Below, piece after piece: positions 1 to 6,087 of a stretch of 13,046 bases of DNA. A program made the translations under genes and the position numbers. The notes beneath the pieces are model-generated. The model was not told the origin of the DNA. It did not search any database and was given only the letters and a program-made list of their open reading frames with translations. How positions within the stretch are numbered: the first letter of the stretch is position 1; every line of letters starts with the position of its first letter. This DNA comes from Fimiplasma intestinipullorum (lineage in GTDB: Bacteria > Bacillota_I > Bacilli_A > Erysipelotrichales > Coprobacillaceae): positions 1-13,046 of the forward strand of contig DVMJ01000056.1 of the NCBI GenBank assembly GCA_018715065.1, read 5' to 3'.

Positions 1-23
1 GGCCAATGGTTCGTTGGCCTTTT
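1..23 (+). terminator. Intrinsic terminator at window edge
   Basis: GGCCAA (1-6) pairs with TTGGCC (14-19) around a 7-nt loop and is followed by TTTT (20-23). The stem may extend left of the window. It probably ends a gene lying outside the window on the left. Confidence 0.6.
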
Positions 24-249
24 AAGATGATAACCAATCTAAAATAATTTGCGGTTCTTCTAAAACATTATTGAATAATCGGCTAATTTAAAGTGCGATT
101 ACCTGTACGGTAGAATCTGCGGTTCAACACTTATTTTAATTGTCAGTATAAAATCATTTTGTTGCTATTCCAAATTACATCATCTGCATCTTATAGGATA
201 AAAATGCAAAAATAATAAAGTGTTTTTTCAGTCAAGCAAGGATAATAGT
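24..249. other. Intergenic stretch, no clear gene
   Basis: No ORF with start and ribosome site. TGCGGTTC occurs twice (50 and 119 region). TTGTCAGTA occurs near 140 and again near 554, where it serves as a good -35; here no matching -10 is evident. Nothing else is recognised. Confidence 0.4.
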
Positions 250-369
250 ATGAAGGGTAAATTTTGGCATAGACGAAAGGATGTGATTCCCTATGAAAAC
301 TTAAATAAAGTACCAGAGGAACTTTCGAATCAATTATCTTTTACTACCCTTCAAAACTCCCCTTTATGA
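250..369 (+). CDS. Possible small protein of 39 residues, unknown
   Basis: ATG at 250 is preceded by AAGGA (238-242) with a 7-nt gap, a fair ribosome site, and the frame runs to TGA at 367. The product starts MKGKFWHRRKDVIPYENLNK and is basic at the N-terminus and polar, with no membrane segment or signal peptide. I recognise no family. A +1 shift near the end would continue the frame as YDILFRNVL to TGA at about 402, so it could be the frameshifted remnant of a longer gene. The hairpins at 458-489 and 520-546 lie downstream and would end its transcript. It is either a real small gene or a decayed fragment. Confidence 0.35.
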   Translation: MKGKFWHRRKDVIPYENLNKVPEELSNQLSFTTLQNSPL

Positions 370-457
370 TATTCTGTTTAGAAATGTTCTATGATTAATT
401 GCTGTTTTTATTCTCTTTTCTATTTTTTGGATAATCTACTTTAATTCACTTGCCTTA

Positions 458-489
458 AGGATGGGATCATTTGGCTATGATCCTATCCT
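458..489. repeat. 13-bp inverted repeat (hairpin)
   Basis: AGGATGGGATCAT (458-470) pairs with ATGATCCTATCCT (477-489), 13 pairs with one G-U, around the loop TTGGCT. No U-run follows, so this is either a poor terminator, an operator or an RNA-stabilising hairpin. It sits 30 bp before a strong terminator. Confidence 0.5.
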
Positions 490-519
490 ACCCTTTATTG
501 ATCATCATGTAAGTTATCT

Positions 520-546
520 GGCGAGCAGCTAATGCTCGCCTTTTTT
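520..546 (+). terminator. Strong intrinsic terminator
   Basis: GGCGAGCA (520-527) pairs perfectly with TGCTCGCC (533-540) around GCTAA, followed by six T. It ends rightward transcription from the 250-369 region. Confidence 0.85.
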
Positions 547-553
547 GTATCAA

Positions 554-583
554 TTGTCAGTACACGATCGCTTTATATATACT
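554..583 (+). promoter_or_regulatory. Predicted sigma-A promoter facing right
   Basis: TTGTCA (554-559), an 18-bp spacer, then TATACT (578-583). Transcription would start near 590 and could run to the hairpin at 867-896. No credible protein gene lies in between. Confidence 0.45.
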
Positions 584-866
584 TATCATGCGTCATTTAT
601 TAGTCGGAATAAATATAAACGTATTTGGCTTAATAATGCTCATCTAAGCGCATCTATAAACACTCTAATATTTTACTCGTCTTCACTCCTTTGAACTCTA
701 TACAATGAAAAATGAAGCGTTTCCAGCTAAATCTTTCAAAATACTAAGTCATATAAGTGACGAGTCCGTATAAGGAATGCATTCATTGGATGAAGCTGAC
801 TTGTGTGTTTTCATCTAAAAGGATTATCTGAGGTTGGGAAGATAAATCTCTGATATTTCTTTCAAT
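584..866. other. Gene-free stretch after a promoter
   Basis: About 280 bases with no supported ORF. A 22-codon frame from ATG 705 has no ribosome site. Because a promoter precedes it and a perfect hairpin terminator follows, a roughly 300-nt untranslated RNA is possible, but I see no convincing long-range pairing. Confidence 0.3.
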
Positions 867-896
867 ATAAAAGGACGACACCCGTCGTCCTTTTAT
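867..896 (-). terminator. Terminator, probably bidirectional
   Basis: ATAAAAGGACGAC (867-879) pairs perfectly with GTCGTCCTTTTAT (884-896), 13 bp with a 4-nt loop. The A/T flanks give a short U-run on both strands. It lies 3 bases beyond the stop codon of the leftward gene 899-1288 and also closes any rightward transcript from 554. Confidence 0.85.
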
Positions 897-898
897 CG

Positions 899-1288
899 TT
901 AGATCATCTGATTCTCTTTTAATTCCTGGGCTATCGCTTCATTAGCCAGTAATTTGCCTTTGACCGTCTGATCGACCATCAGCATTCCTTCAGGCAAACA
1001 TCCCTTTTCCTGGTAAGCTTTCAAGATGGCAATACAAGCCTGTATCGTCAAAAACAGCACTGTATTGGCATCTGTCTTTGCCTTGCTTTCAACCGTCATC
1101 TGACCTGTTTCATACAGGCGTAAAGCAGCCACAGTGACATCTTGATCATCATTCAGGGTCAGTGCTGAACGAGCTATGCTTATCGTAGGTGCCTTTTGCT
1201 TATCGGTTTGATCTGCCAGCCAAAAAGCGTATGTGACGGTCTCTGCTTGTTCAGATATAAGTTCAATCATCAATGCGTTCTTTTCCAT
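899..1288 (-). CDS. Hypothetical protein, 129 aa
   Basis: A short acidic cytoplasmic protein beginning MEKNALMIELISEQAETVTY; no signal peptide, membrane span or motif that I recognise. The start is ATG at 1288 rather than the upstream TTG at 1294: AGAGGA (1301-1296) lies 7 nt before the ATG but only 1 nt from the TTG. TAA is at 899-901. It is transcribed alone, with a TATAAT box at 1333-1328 and the hairpin terminator at 867-896, and diverges from the gene at 1753. Function unknown. That it is a gene is well supported by its promoter, ribosome site and terminator. Confidence 0.75.
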   Translation of the reverse strand: MEKNALMIELISEQAETVTYAFWLADQTDKQKAPTISIARSALTLNDDQDVTVAALRLYETGQMTVESKAKTDANTVLFLTIQACIAILKAYQEKGCLPEGMLMVDQTVKGKLLANEAIAQELKENQMI

Positions 1289-1327
1289 TTTCAATTCCTC
1301 TCACATTCTCTTTTATTTACCTTTTCT

Positions 1328-1356
1328 ATTATAAACGTTTTTCATCTATAGCGAAA
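1328..1356 (-). promoter_or_regulatory. Promoter of the 129-aa gene
   Basis: On the minus strand a perfect TATAAT lies at 1333-1328, with a weak -35 TTTCGC at 1356-1351 (17-bp spacer). The predicted start near 1321 gives a 5' leader of about 33 nt. Confidence 0.5.
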
Positions 1357-1395
1357 GTGGAATTGACGCATTTATCAAGTTCGTTTTCGTGAATA

Positions 1396-1449
1396 CTCAA
1401 AACTTGGCGGTTCAAGCAAGTTTTCTTGCTCATATCGTCAAGTTTTGGG
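1396..1449. repeat. Two-tier inverted repeat
   Basis: CTCAAAACTTGGCG (1396-1409) pairs with CGTCAAGTTTTGGG (1436-1449), 14 pairs with two G-U. Nested inside, AGCAAG (1415-1420) pairs with CTTGCT (1425-1430) around TTTT. It lies in the divergent intergenic region between the 129-aa and 217-aa genes and upstream of both promoters, so it is unlikely to be a terminator for either. It could be a repeated intergenic element, a small RNA or a protein-binding site. Confidence 0.5.
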
Positions 1450-1538
1450 CATCGTACCTTATTTATTAAAGTTATAAAAATTTTCCTGGAATAAACTCAA
1501 AAATAAGTACCAGTTTATTATCCTTTATTGGAAAATTA

Positions 1539-1547
1539 TGTTATAAT
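1539..1547 (+). promoter_or_regulatory. Extended -10 promoter of the 217-aa gene
   Basis: TG-T-TATAAT with TATAAT at 1542-1547 and no good -35, as is usual for extended -10 promoters. The start would be near 1554, giving a leader of about 199 nt before ATG 1753. Confidence 0.65.
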
Positions 1548-1553
1548 CTGCAT

Positions 1554-1752
1554 AACTTCACGAATTCATGTGAAGTCCTGTTCCTGGCCGTATCACTGAT
1601 AAAGGATACCCGTCTTTCAGAAATCTTTTTCTCAAAGAAGCCTAGATCTGAGGCATGGAGGTCTAGTTCTGCCACACAGGTAACATGCGATGCGTACAAT
1701 TCTTGCGTTCTGATCATAACTCCTCAAAAATCACATGTGAAGGAGGTGACGT
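1554..1752 (+). promoter_or_regulatory. Structured leader, candidate translational switch
   Basis: The leader contains hairpin ACTTCAC (1555-1561)/GTGAAGT (1570-1576); a closing stem CCTGT (1577-1581)/ACAGG (1676-1680) enclosing a GTATC/GATAC hairpin and a CTAGA-C/GTCTAG hairpin; then CTCCT (1720-1724), complementary to AGGAG (1741-1745) of the ribosome site. The same GTGAAG that closes the first hairpin recurs at 1737-1742, overlapping the ribosome site, so CTTCAC at 1556-1561 has two alternative partners. This is the logic of a riboswitch or attenuator. It matches no known riboswitch class that I could identify. Confidence 0.45.
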
Positions 1753-2406
1753 ATGAACAACACAGTAAACAGGAAAGAGTTCTTCAAAGCGCAGTTTGAA
1801 AAGCGCGTTCACGCACATTTTTTCTCTACTGCCTCTCTTTCCGCAAAGCCCAATCTTAATGACGCGATGAAATCCTCTGACGAACAGGTAGATGCCCTCT
1901 CTTTAGAGAAGATGTCCACGCTTTTTATCAAGCTAATTGAAGACATGGAGCATTTCATCGAAACAAATGGCACTCACGCTGATGCCAAGTGCAGTCCTGC
2001 CTTGCTGGGACAGGCTGTGGTTCATTTTTTTGCTGATCAAAGCCATCAGCTGTTCGAACCAGGTGATGACCTAAAGGCATATGCTCATTTAGCCTATTGG
2101 TTATTAAAGACGAAGCCGATCCAGATTCAGTTGCCTGAAGAATCAAACCTCACGACTGCGTTATCTGATGATAGGGAACTTCAGACATGTCTGTATCTCA
2201 ATGAAAAGTTTACAGCGACTTTTCTTTTAAGTTATCTTGTCGATGACTTAACTAAGCAAGAACCAGCCAAGCCAATTCAACAGGAGCAGCTGAGTCAAGT
2301 GCTAAAAGAAATGACAGCTTCTTTCAAATACCAGCCATGCAGTCCTACATCGCTAGAAGTCCTGTTTGCAGGTGTTCTCAACACCCTGCACTGCACAACG
2401 GAATAG
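1753..2406 (+). CDS. Hypothetical protein, 217 aa
   Basis: ATG 1753 follows a full-strength AGGAGGTGA site (1741-1749) with a 6-nt gap from AGGAGG; TAG is at 2404. The protein is soluble, rich in Leu, Ala, Glu and Gln, probably helical, with scattered cysteines and no signal peptide or membrane span. No catalytic motif or family was recognised. It is monocistronic: an extended -10 promoter, a long structured leader and a 12-bp terminator frame it. The strong ribosome site behind a foldable leader suggests regulated translation. Function unknown. Confidence 0.8.
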   Translation: MNNTVNRKEFFKAQFEKRVHAHFFSTASLSAKPNLNDAMKSSDEQVDALSLEKMSTLFIKLIEDMEHFIETNGTHADAKCSPALLGQAVVHFFADQSHQLFEPGDDLKAYAHLAYWLLKTKPIQIQLPEESNLTTALSDDRELQTCLYLNEKFTATFLLSYLVDDLTKQEPAKPIQQEQLSQVLKEMTASFKYQPCSPTSLEVLFAGVLNTLHCTTE

Positions 2407-2413
2407 CCCTTGG

Positions 2414-2449
2414 CCTTGGATAGAGTCGCAACCTCTATCCAAGGTTTTT
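2414..2449 (+). terminator. Terminator of the 217-aa gene
   Basis: CCTTGGATAGAG (2414-2425) pairs perfectly with CTCTATCCAAGG (2433-2444), loop of 7, followed by TTTTT (2445-2449). It starts 8 bases after the stop codon. Confidence 0.95.
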
Positions 2450-2483
2450 CTATCCTCACTCGACTCAGCTTAAGACGGAATGT

Positions 2484-2635
2484 TTATGTGTCACACCATA
2501 TGTTCACATAAGGGGAACCTCTCGCAGATGGCAGCATCAATGTGGGGGATCTGCCATCGACAAAAGGTAGGTTACGTGTCCAGTCAGGAGACGATAAACA
2601 GCCAGAGTGCCTCCTAACCGGACAGACAGTATTAT
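2484..2635 (-). ncRNA. Candidate structured RNA A (strand uncertain)
   Basis: No ORF. Pairings: TTATGTG (2484-2490)/CACATAA (2505-2511); AACCT (2516-2520)/AGGTT (2569-2573) enclosing GATGGCAG (2527-2534)/CTGCCATC (2551-2558); TGTCC (2577-2581)/GGACA (2620-2624) enclosing AGGAG (2586-2590)/CTCCT (2611-2615). On the minus strand a perfect TATAAT (2635-2630) lies 5 nt before base 2624, so transcription would begin at the first pair of the terminal stem; that favours the minus strand. No T-tailed terminator is visible on either strand, which weakens the call. It does not match 6S, SRP, tmRNA, RNase P or a riboswitch that I know. Confidence 0.45.
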
Positions 2636-2854
2636 ACACCAAATTCGGTATCGTTTTGATTTAATTTGCTTAATCTGTCATATTTTCGACATTTTCATCC
2701 TTTTCTTGCATTCTCAATTCAAGTTAAATTGTATCGATAAATAGCTTAAAATATGGCATCAATTGGCAATCCTCAAGTTGCTTTTTCGCAAAACTTACAA
2801 ATTTCAAAAATATTGTATATTGTCTATTTGCCCGTTCTTTCAGGGAGAAATGAC

Positions 2855-3020
2855 AAAACAGCAGGTGAAATACCTGCTGCTTGCCAATAATGCGGAAACT
2901 CCCCGGCGCATGTGCCGAGAAGGGTATGATGTTGAAGAAAGCCCAAGACGATTGCTTGTCAGATTTGTCTATACGTATGAGTATGGTGATATACGCGGGC
3001 TTTCTTCATTTCCTATTATA
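2855..3020 (-). ncRNA. Candidate small RNA B with promoter and terminator
   Basis: Read on the minus strand, TATAAT (3020-3015) is followed 7 nt later by GAAGAAAGCCC (3007-2997), which pairs perfectly with GGGCTTTCTTC (2944-2934) and encloses two small hairpins. Next comes a GC-rich hairpin (CGGC 2904-2907 with GCCG 2914-2917, extended by CCC/GGG), and last CAGCAGGT/ACCTGCTG (2879-2872 with 2866-2859), followed by TTTTG, an intrinsic terminator. The product is about 150 nt. A 108-codon frame on the opposite strand covers the same bases but has no ribosome site. The class is unknown. A weaker plus-strand promoter (CTTACA, 16 bp, TATATT ending at 2821) leaves some doubt about strand. Confidence 0.5.
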
Positions 3021-3106
3021 CACATTTTTAAATGCAATGCAGGAAAAAATATTGATTTTGTTCTAGAGCCGCCTCTTTTTGCGTTTTGATGCAAATTGAA
3101 GCAGTA

Positions 3107-3137
3107 GAATTTATATTGATTAAATCAATATAAATTC
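3107..3137. repeat. 31-bp AT-rich palindrome
   Basis: GAATTTATATTGATT (3107-3121) and AATCAATATAAATTC (3123-3137) are exact inverse complements around a single A. No U-run follows, so a DNA-binding site for a dimeric protein is more likely than a terminator. It lies about 110 bp upstream of the regulator 1 promoter. Confidence 0.6.
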
Positions 3138-3184
3138 AAATAGATACTGGTTACAAAACAGCCCTTAAACCCAAAACCGCAATA

Positions 3185-3204
3185 TTTTAAAAAAATTGTA
3201 GAAT
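3185..3204 (+). promoter_or_regulatory. Shared upstream box, copy 1
   Basis: TTTT, an A-tract, then TTGTAGAAT. It matches the copy at 6472-6453 (minus) at 19 of 20 bases and is followed in both by (A)GCC. It ends 45 bp before the TTTAAA -35; the other copy ends 43 bp before its -35. Similar position and orientation relative to two paralogous promoters point to a regulator-binding site. Confidence 0.55.
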
Positions 3205-3237
3205 AGCCCAAAGATCCCTTAAGCAATCCAAAAGACC

Positions 3238-3259
3238 GTGATTTTAAGCTTTAAATCAC
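3238..3259. promoter_or_regulatory. 22-bp palindrome over the -35, candidate operator
   Basis: GTGATTT (3238-3244) and AAATCAC (3253-3259) flank a central AAGCTT; 20 of 22 positions are symmetric. It overlaps the -35 hexamer at 3250-3255, the position expected for a repressor or autoregulator. Confidence 0.5.
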
Positions 3260-3278
3260 ATTATTTGTATGGTATATT
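3250..3278 (+). promoter_or_regulatory. Promoter of peptide 1 / regulator 1
   Basis: TTTAAA (3250-3255), a 17-bp spacer ending in TGG, and TATATT (3273-3278), an extended -10. The start is expected near 3285. The same core, including the downstream TATGT, is found before regulator 2. Confidence 0.65.
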
Positions 3279-3322
3279 TATGTATAGATAGACAGCCATT
3301 TTACGACAACATTCTTCATAGA

Positions 3323-3394
3323 ATGAATGATTTTGTATTTTTCTTTTTACTGTTAAACGCATTTTATTCCATCCCTACTTCTATCAATTGGTGA
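3323..3394 (+). CDS. Short hydrophobic peptide, candidate signal
   Basis: A 23-codon ORF starting MNDFVFFFLLLNAFYS and ending PTSINW, with stop TGA 3392-3394, 7 bases before the start of regulator 1. A hydrophobic core with a polar tail ending in an aromatic residue resembles in outline the short hydrophobic peptides placed next to Rgg/RRNPP regulators. It is the first ORF downstream of the predicted start at about 3285. Against it: no ribosome site precedes ATG 3323. The frame stays open upstream to ATG 3269, but that codon lies inside the promoter. It may instead only couple translation to the regulator, whose GGTGA site overlaps its end. Confidence 0.4.
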   Translation: MNDFVFFFLLLNAFYSIPTSINW

Positions 3395-3401
3395 AATAAT
3401 C

Positions 3402-4685
3402 ATGAAAAATATCAATGCATTTTTTAAACTTTGTCAAATAAAAAAAGGTGTTACAATTTCCAAAATGGCCACTCACCTCAGCTTAGACAAAGGCTATCTC
3501 AGTCGAACCTTTAATAATAAAAATCAACTACGTAAGGAACGTAATATTCATAAGATATGTTCTTTCTTTGATCTCGATATGAATACTGTTTTTCAAACAG
3601 ATCCTCAATTTGAGCATCTGTGTGCTGAATTCAAACGCGCCTTTTTCTTTTGTCATCCACAGGTACATCATCTCTATCATTTGATCCTTAGCTATCAAAA
3701 ACAGTATGAATGGAAATCCCCTTATCATATTGATATTCTCCTTATCAAACTGATGTATGAAGTGGAAGTCAACCATTATCTGCCCCCATTCATTGACTAT
3801 ATCTGTAGGATCATGCCCTCTTTATGTGAACCAGATCAAGCAGTGCTTGCCACTTACTTTATGCTCATTGATGTGCAATTTCCGGGATTTAGCTATGAAA
3901 AGGAGATCAACTTTTTTAAACTCGGCCTAGAAATGTCGGATCCGCATGGCCAGATCCGAGCGCGCCTTTACTACTTTGGTCTATCCTACTTTCGAAAGCA
4001 TAATCAGCCAAAACGGACCCGGAAATGTTATTTGCTGGCTTTAGAACTCTTTGAGCGCTCGCAAAACACAGTCATGTTAGAGAAACTGTTCATGAAGTAT
4101 TCGGCGCTATTACGTGCCTATGGCTCTTTTGAGAAGGCTGCCCAGAATGATCTGCTTTTGATTGACAAATTTGAGCGTCAGCATCTTCAATTAAGAAATC
4201 TAGAGATCTTATATAATAATCTTGCCTGGACCTTCTCTCTTCTACATGATTATCAACAGGCCATTCATTATTATGAAAAAGCAATCGTTACATTGAAAGA
4301 CAATGAGATTTACTTTAATCTGGCATTCTGTTATTACAAGATCGGAGACAAGATACAAGCTCTTCATTATATTGACTTAGGTAAATCTGCCAAAAGCTAC
4401 AGCGAGTACGTCTTTTTACTTCTGGAGTGGTTAGAAGCCATGATCCAAAAGCGTTACAGCAAAAAATCATACATGCTTCTTTTAAAGATTCAAAAGAGTT
4501 ATTTCGATGATTTAGAATCAATCATGCAGGATACGATAGCATTGGAGATCGTGAATTATCTCTATTTTACTGAGCAATATGAACAAGCCCTTCATGCCTG
4601 CAAACCACTTCTCAACAAGCGTATCGATAGTCCGACCCAATTGATCATTAAAGACATGCCGCGTTCAAAAAGTATCGATTCATAA
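3402..4685 (+). CDS. HTH-TPR transcriptional regulator 1 (RRNPP/Rgg-like)
   Basis: 427 aa, cytoplasmic. Residues about 16-60 form an XRE/Cro-type helix-turn-helix (TISKMATHLSLDKGYLSRTF, then an RKERN segment). Residues about 187-405 are TPR-like helical pairs, for example NNLAWTFSLLHDYQQAIHYY at 272 and YFNLAFCYYKIGDKIQALHY at 304. This N-HTH plus C-TPR layout is that of the RRNPP peptide-responsive regulators (PlcR, Rgg, PrgX), which bind short exported-and-reimported peptides. Placement in that family is inference from architecture, and sequence similarity to a named member was not tested. The start ATG 3402 has GGTGA (3390-3394) 7 nt upstream, overlapping the peptide ORF's stop. It is a close paralogue of the convergent gene 4733-6064, with long identical stretches such as LYYFGLSYFRK and DNEIYFNLA. 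The palindrome on its -35 suggests autoregulation. Confidence 0.8.
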   Translation: MKNINAFFKLCQIKKGVTISKMATHLSLDKGYLSRTFNNKNQLRKERNIHKICSFFDLDMNTVFQTDPQFEHLCAEFKRAFFFCHPQVHHLYHLILSYQKQYEWKSPYHIDILLIKLMYEVEVNHYLPPFIDYICRIMPSLCEPDQAVLATYFMLIDVQFPGFSYEKEINFFKLGLEMSDPHGQIRARLYYFGLSYFRKHNQPKRTRKCYLLALELFERSQNTVMLEKLFMKYSALLRAYGSFEKAAQNDLLLIDKFERQHLQLRNLEILYNNLAWTFSLLHDYQQAIHYYEKAIVTLKDNEIYFNLAFCYYKIGDKIQALHYIDLGKSAKSYSEYVFLLLEWLEAMIQKRYSKKSYMLLLKIQKSYFDDLESIMQDTIALEIVNYLYFTEQYEQALHACKPLLNKRIDSPTQLIIKDMPRSKSIDS

Positions 4686-4730
4686 AAAAACAGCTTCTCT
4701 TTGAAACTGAACACCATTGAAAAGGGAGAA
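4683..4730 (-). terminator. Intrinsic terminator between the convergent regulators
   Basis: TTCTC (4695-4699) pairs with GAGAA (4726-4730), with partial continuation TTT/AAA. On the minus strand the hairpin is followed by seven T (4689-4683), so it mainly ends regulator 2. The T-run overlaps the stop codon of regulator 1. The stem is modest; no separate plus-strand terminator is visible. Confidence 0.45.
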
Positions 4731-4732
4731 AT

Positions 4733-6064
4733 CTAGTTCTTAGAAGAACCGCGTTTTCTCCCGCTTATCTTTCTCTCTAAATCATCTTCTGTTTCACGAA
4801 TCATTAATTCATTAGGCGTATATACGGTTCGGCTCAGCAATGGAATACAGGCCTCTAAGGCGGAAAAATAATCCCCGTTATAATATAGATAGTTGACGAT
4901 TTCAATCTGTAACATGTCTTTCACGATAACATCTAAATGAGTGCCATATACTTTAAGAATCTTATGAAGGATCCCATACGATTTTTTACTATACTTGCGA
5001 TTGATCATCGCCTCCAGCCATTCCAGCAATAAGTAAACATATTCTCCATAACTGTTGGCCAATCTGCCTAATCGGATACATTCTAAGGCTTCTGCCTTTT
5101 GATCGAGCCGATACAGACAATACGCAAGATTAAAATAGATCTCGTTATCCTGCAGCGTCTGTATCGTCAGGCGATAATAGTCAACCGCCTTTGGGAACTC
5201 ATGAAGCAGCATATAGGTCCACGCGATGTTGTTATAAAGGATCTCTACATTCCTGAACTGATATTCATGATGGTCAAATTCATGGAGCAGCGCCAGATCA
5301 TTCTGCAGCGCTTTTTGCATATAACCGTATGCCCTTAAAAGACCGGAATATTTCATATTCAGCTTTTCCAGCATGATCAAATTACGCGTTTCAAGAAAAC
5401 TGTCCTGCGCTTTGCGATAGCACTTCTTCATATACTGCGGACGATCATATTTTCTGAAATAAGATAAACCAAAATAATACAAACGTCCTCTGATATTTGA
5501 ATCCGAATCTACCAGCTGGACAGCCTCATGAAAAGCATCTTTACGCCCTGGTCGTTCAAAGTCCGTGAATTGAATATCTGCTAAGACACAATAGGTCCAG
5601 ACAAGCAGTCTAGCCGATCGAGGCAAAGAAGTGACAATTCTCATCAGTGAATTCAAAAGTACATAGGAATAGCTCTTTTTCACTTCTGTCTCATACATTA
5701 ATCTGAGCAACATTACCTGAATATAATAGGGAGATCGTCCCTCAAAAACCTTTCCATATTCGAGAAGTTCAAGGTACATCTGATGAACATCAGACTGGCA
5801 ATAATAAAAAGCCGTCTTGAACCGCTCACAAAAACGCTCGAAATCATCATGAGTTTCTAACAACAAGTCGACATCTAACCCTAAGTAGCGACAGATCTTG
5901 TATAAATTTCGTTCTTTTCTTAGTTGAAATTGATTATTGAAAATACGACTCAGATACCCAGTATCTAAACTGACTTGAGCAGCCATCACAGATACATTGA
6001 TCTTTTTTGTCACAACGCATAATTTTAAAAATGCGTTCAGAAATAGGTTTGTATTTTTTAACAT
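4733..6064 (-). CDS. HTH-TPR transcriptional regulator 2 (RRNPP/Rgg-like)
   Basis: 443 aa, paralogue of regulator 1: the alignment is essentially collinear with an offset of about 10 residues, roughly half identical overall and more in the TPR part. HTH about 25-70 (MAAQVSLDTGYLSRIFNNQF), TPR-like repeats about 195-410 (YNNIAWTYMLLHEFPKAVDY at 277), and an additional basic tail (RKISGRKRGSSKN). The start is ATG 6064; an in-frame TGA sits just upstream, and no good ribosome site precedes it, so expression may be low or depend on coupling to the miniprotein gene that ends 23 nt upstream. The two form one transcription unit from the promoter at 6409-6381. Role: probably a transcription factor whose TPR domain senses a peptide or protein partner. 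Confidence 0.8.
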   Translation of the reverse strand: MLKNTNLFLNAFLKLCVVTKKINVSVMAAQVSLDTGYLSRIFNNQFQLRKERNLYKICRYLGLDVDLLLETHDDFERFCERFKTAFYYCQSDVHQMYLELLEYGKVFEGRSPYYIQVMLLRLMYETEVKKSYSYVLLNSLMRIVTSLPRSARLLVWTYCVLADIQFTDFERPGRKDAFHEAVQLVDSDSNIRGRLYYFGLSYFRKYDRPQYMKKCYRKAQDSFLETRNLIMLEKLNMKYSGLLRAYGYMQKALQNDLALLHEFDHHEYQFRNVEILYNNIAWTYMLLHEFPKAVDYYRLTIQTLQDNEIYFNLAYCLYRLDQKAEALECIRLGRLANSYGEYVYLLLEWLEAMINRKYSKKSYGILHKILKVYGTHLDVIVKDMLQIEIVNYLYYNGDYFSALEACIPLLSRTVYTPNELMIRETEDDLERKISGRKRGSSKN

Positions 6065-6087
6065 TGTTCATTGAGCAAGATCATCTC

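Larger units (their letters stand above)
3021..3237. other. Gene-free regulatory spacer before regulator 1
   Basis: AT-rich, with no supported ORF. It holds the 31-bp palindrome (3107-3137) and the upstream box shared with regulator 2 (3185-3204), both annotated separately. A TTTGC/GCAAA hairpin near 3079-3095 is minor. Confidence 0.5.

Noticed and set aside
705..773. 22-codon ORF after the 554-583 promoter
   Set aside because: No ribosome site and very short; not distinguishable from chance.
2460..2640. Cobalamin riboswitch suggested by a CAGGAGAC-like segment
   Set aside because: The surrounding conserved B12-box sequence is absent and no downstream gene follows in a suitable position.
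2763..3089. 108-codon ORF (and an internal 61-codon ORF) on the plus strand
   Set aside because: No ribosome site, no recognisable domain, and its centre is occupied by the perfect stems of RNA B. Kept open only as an alternative to the RNA.
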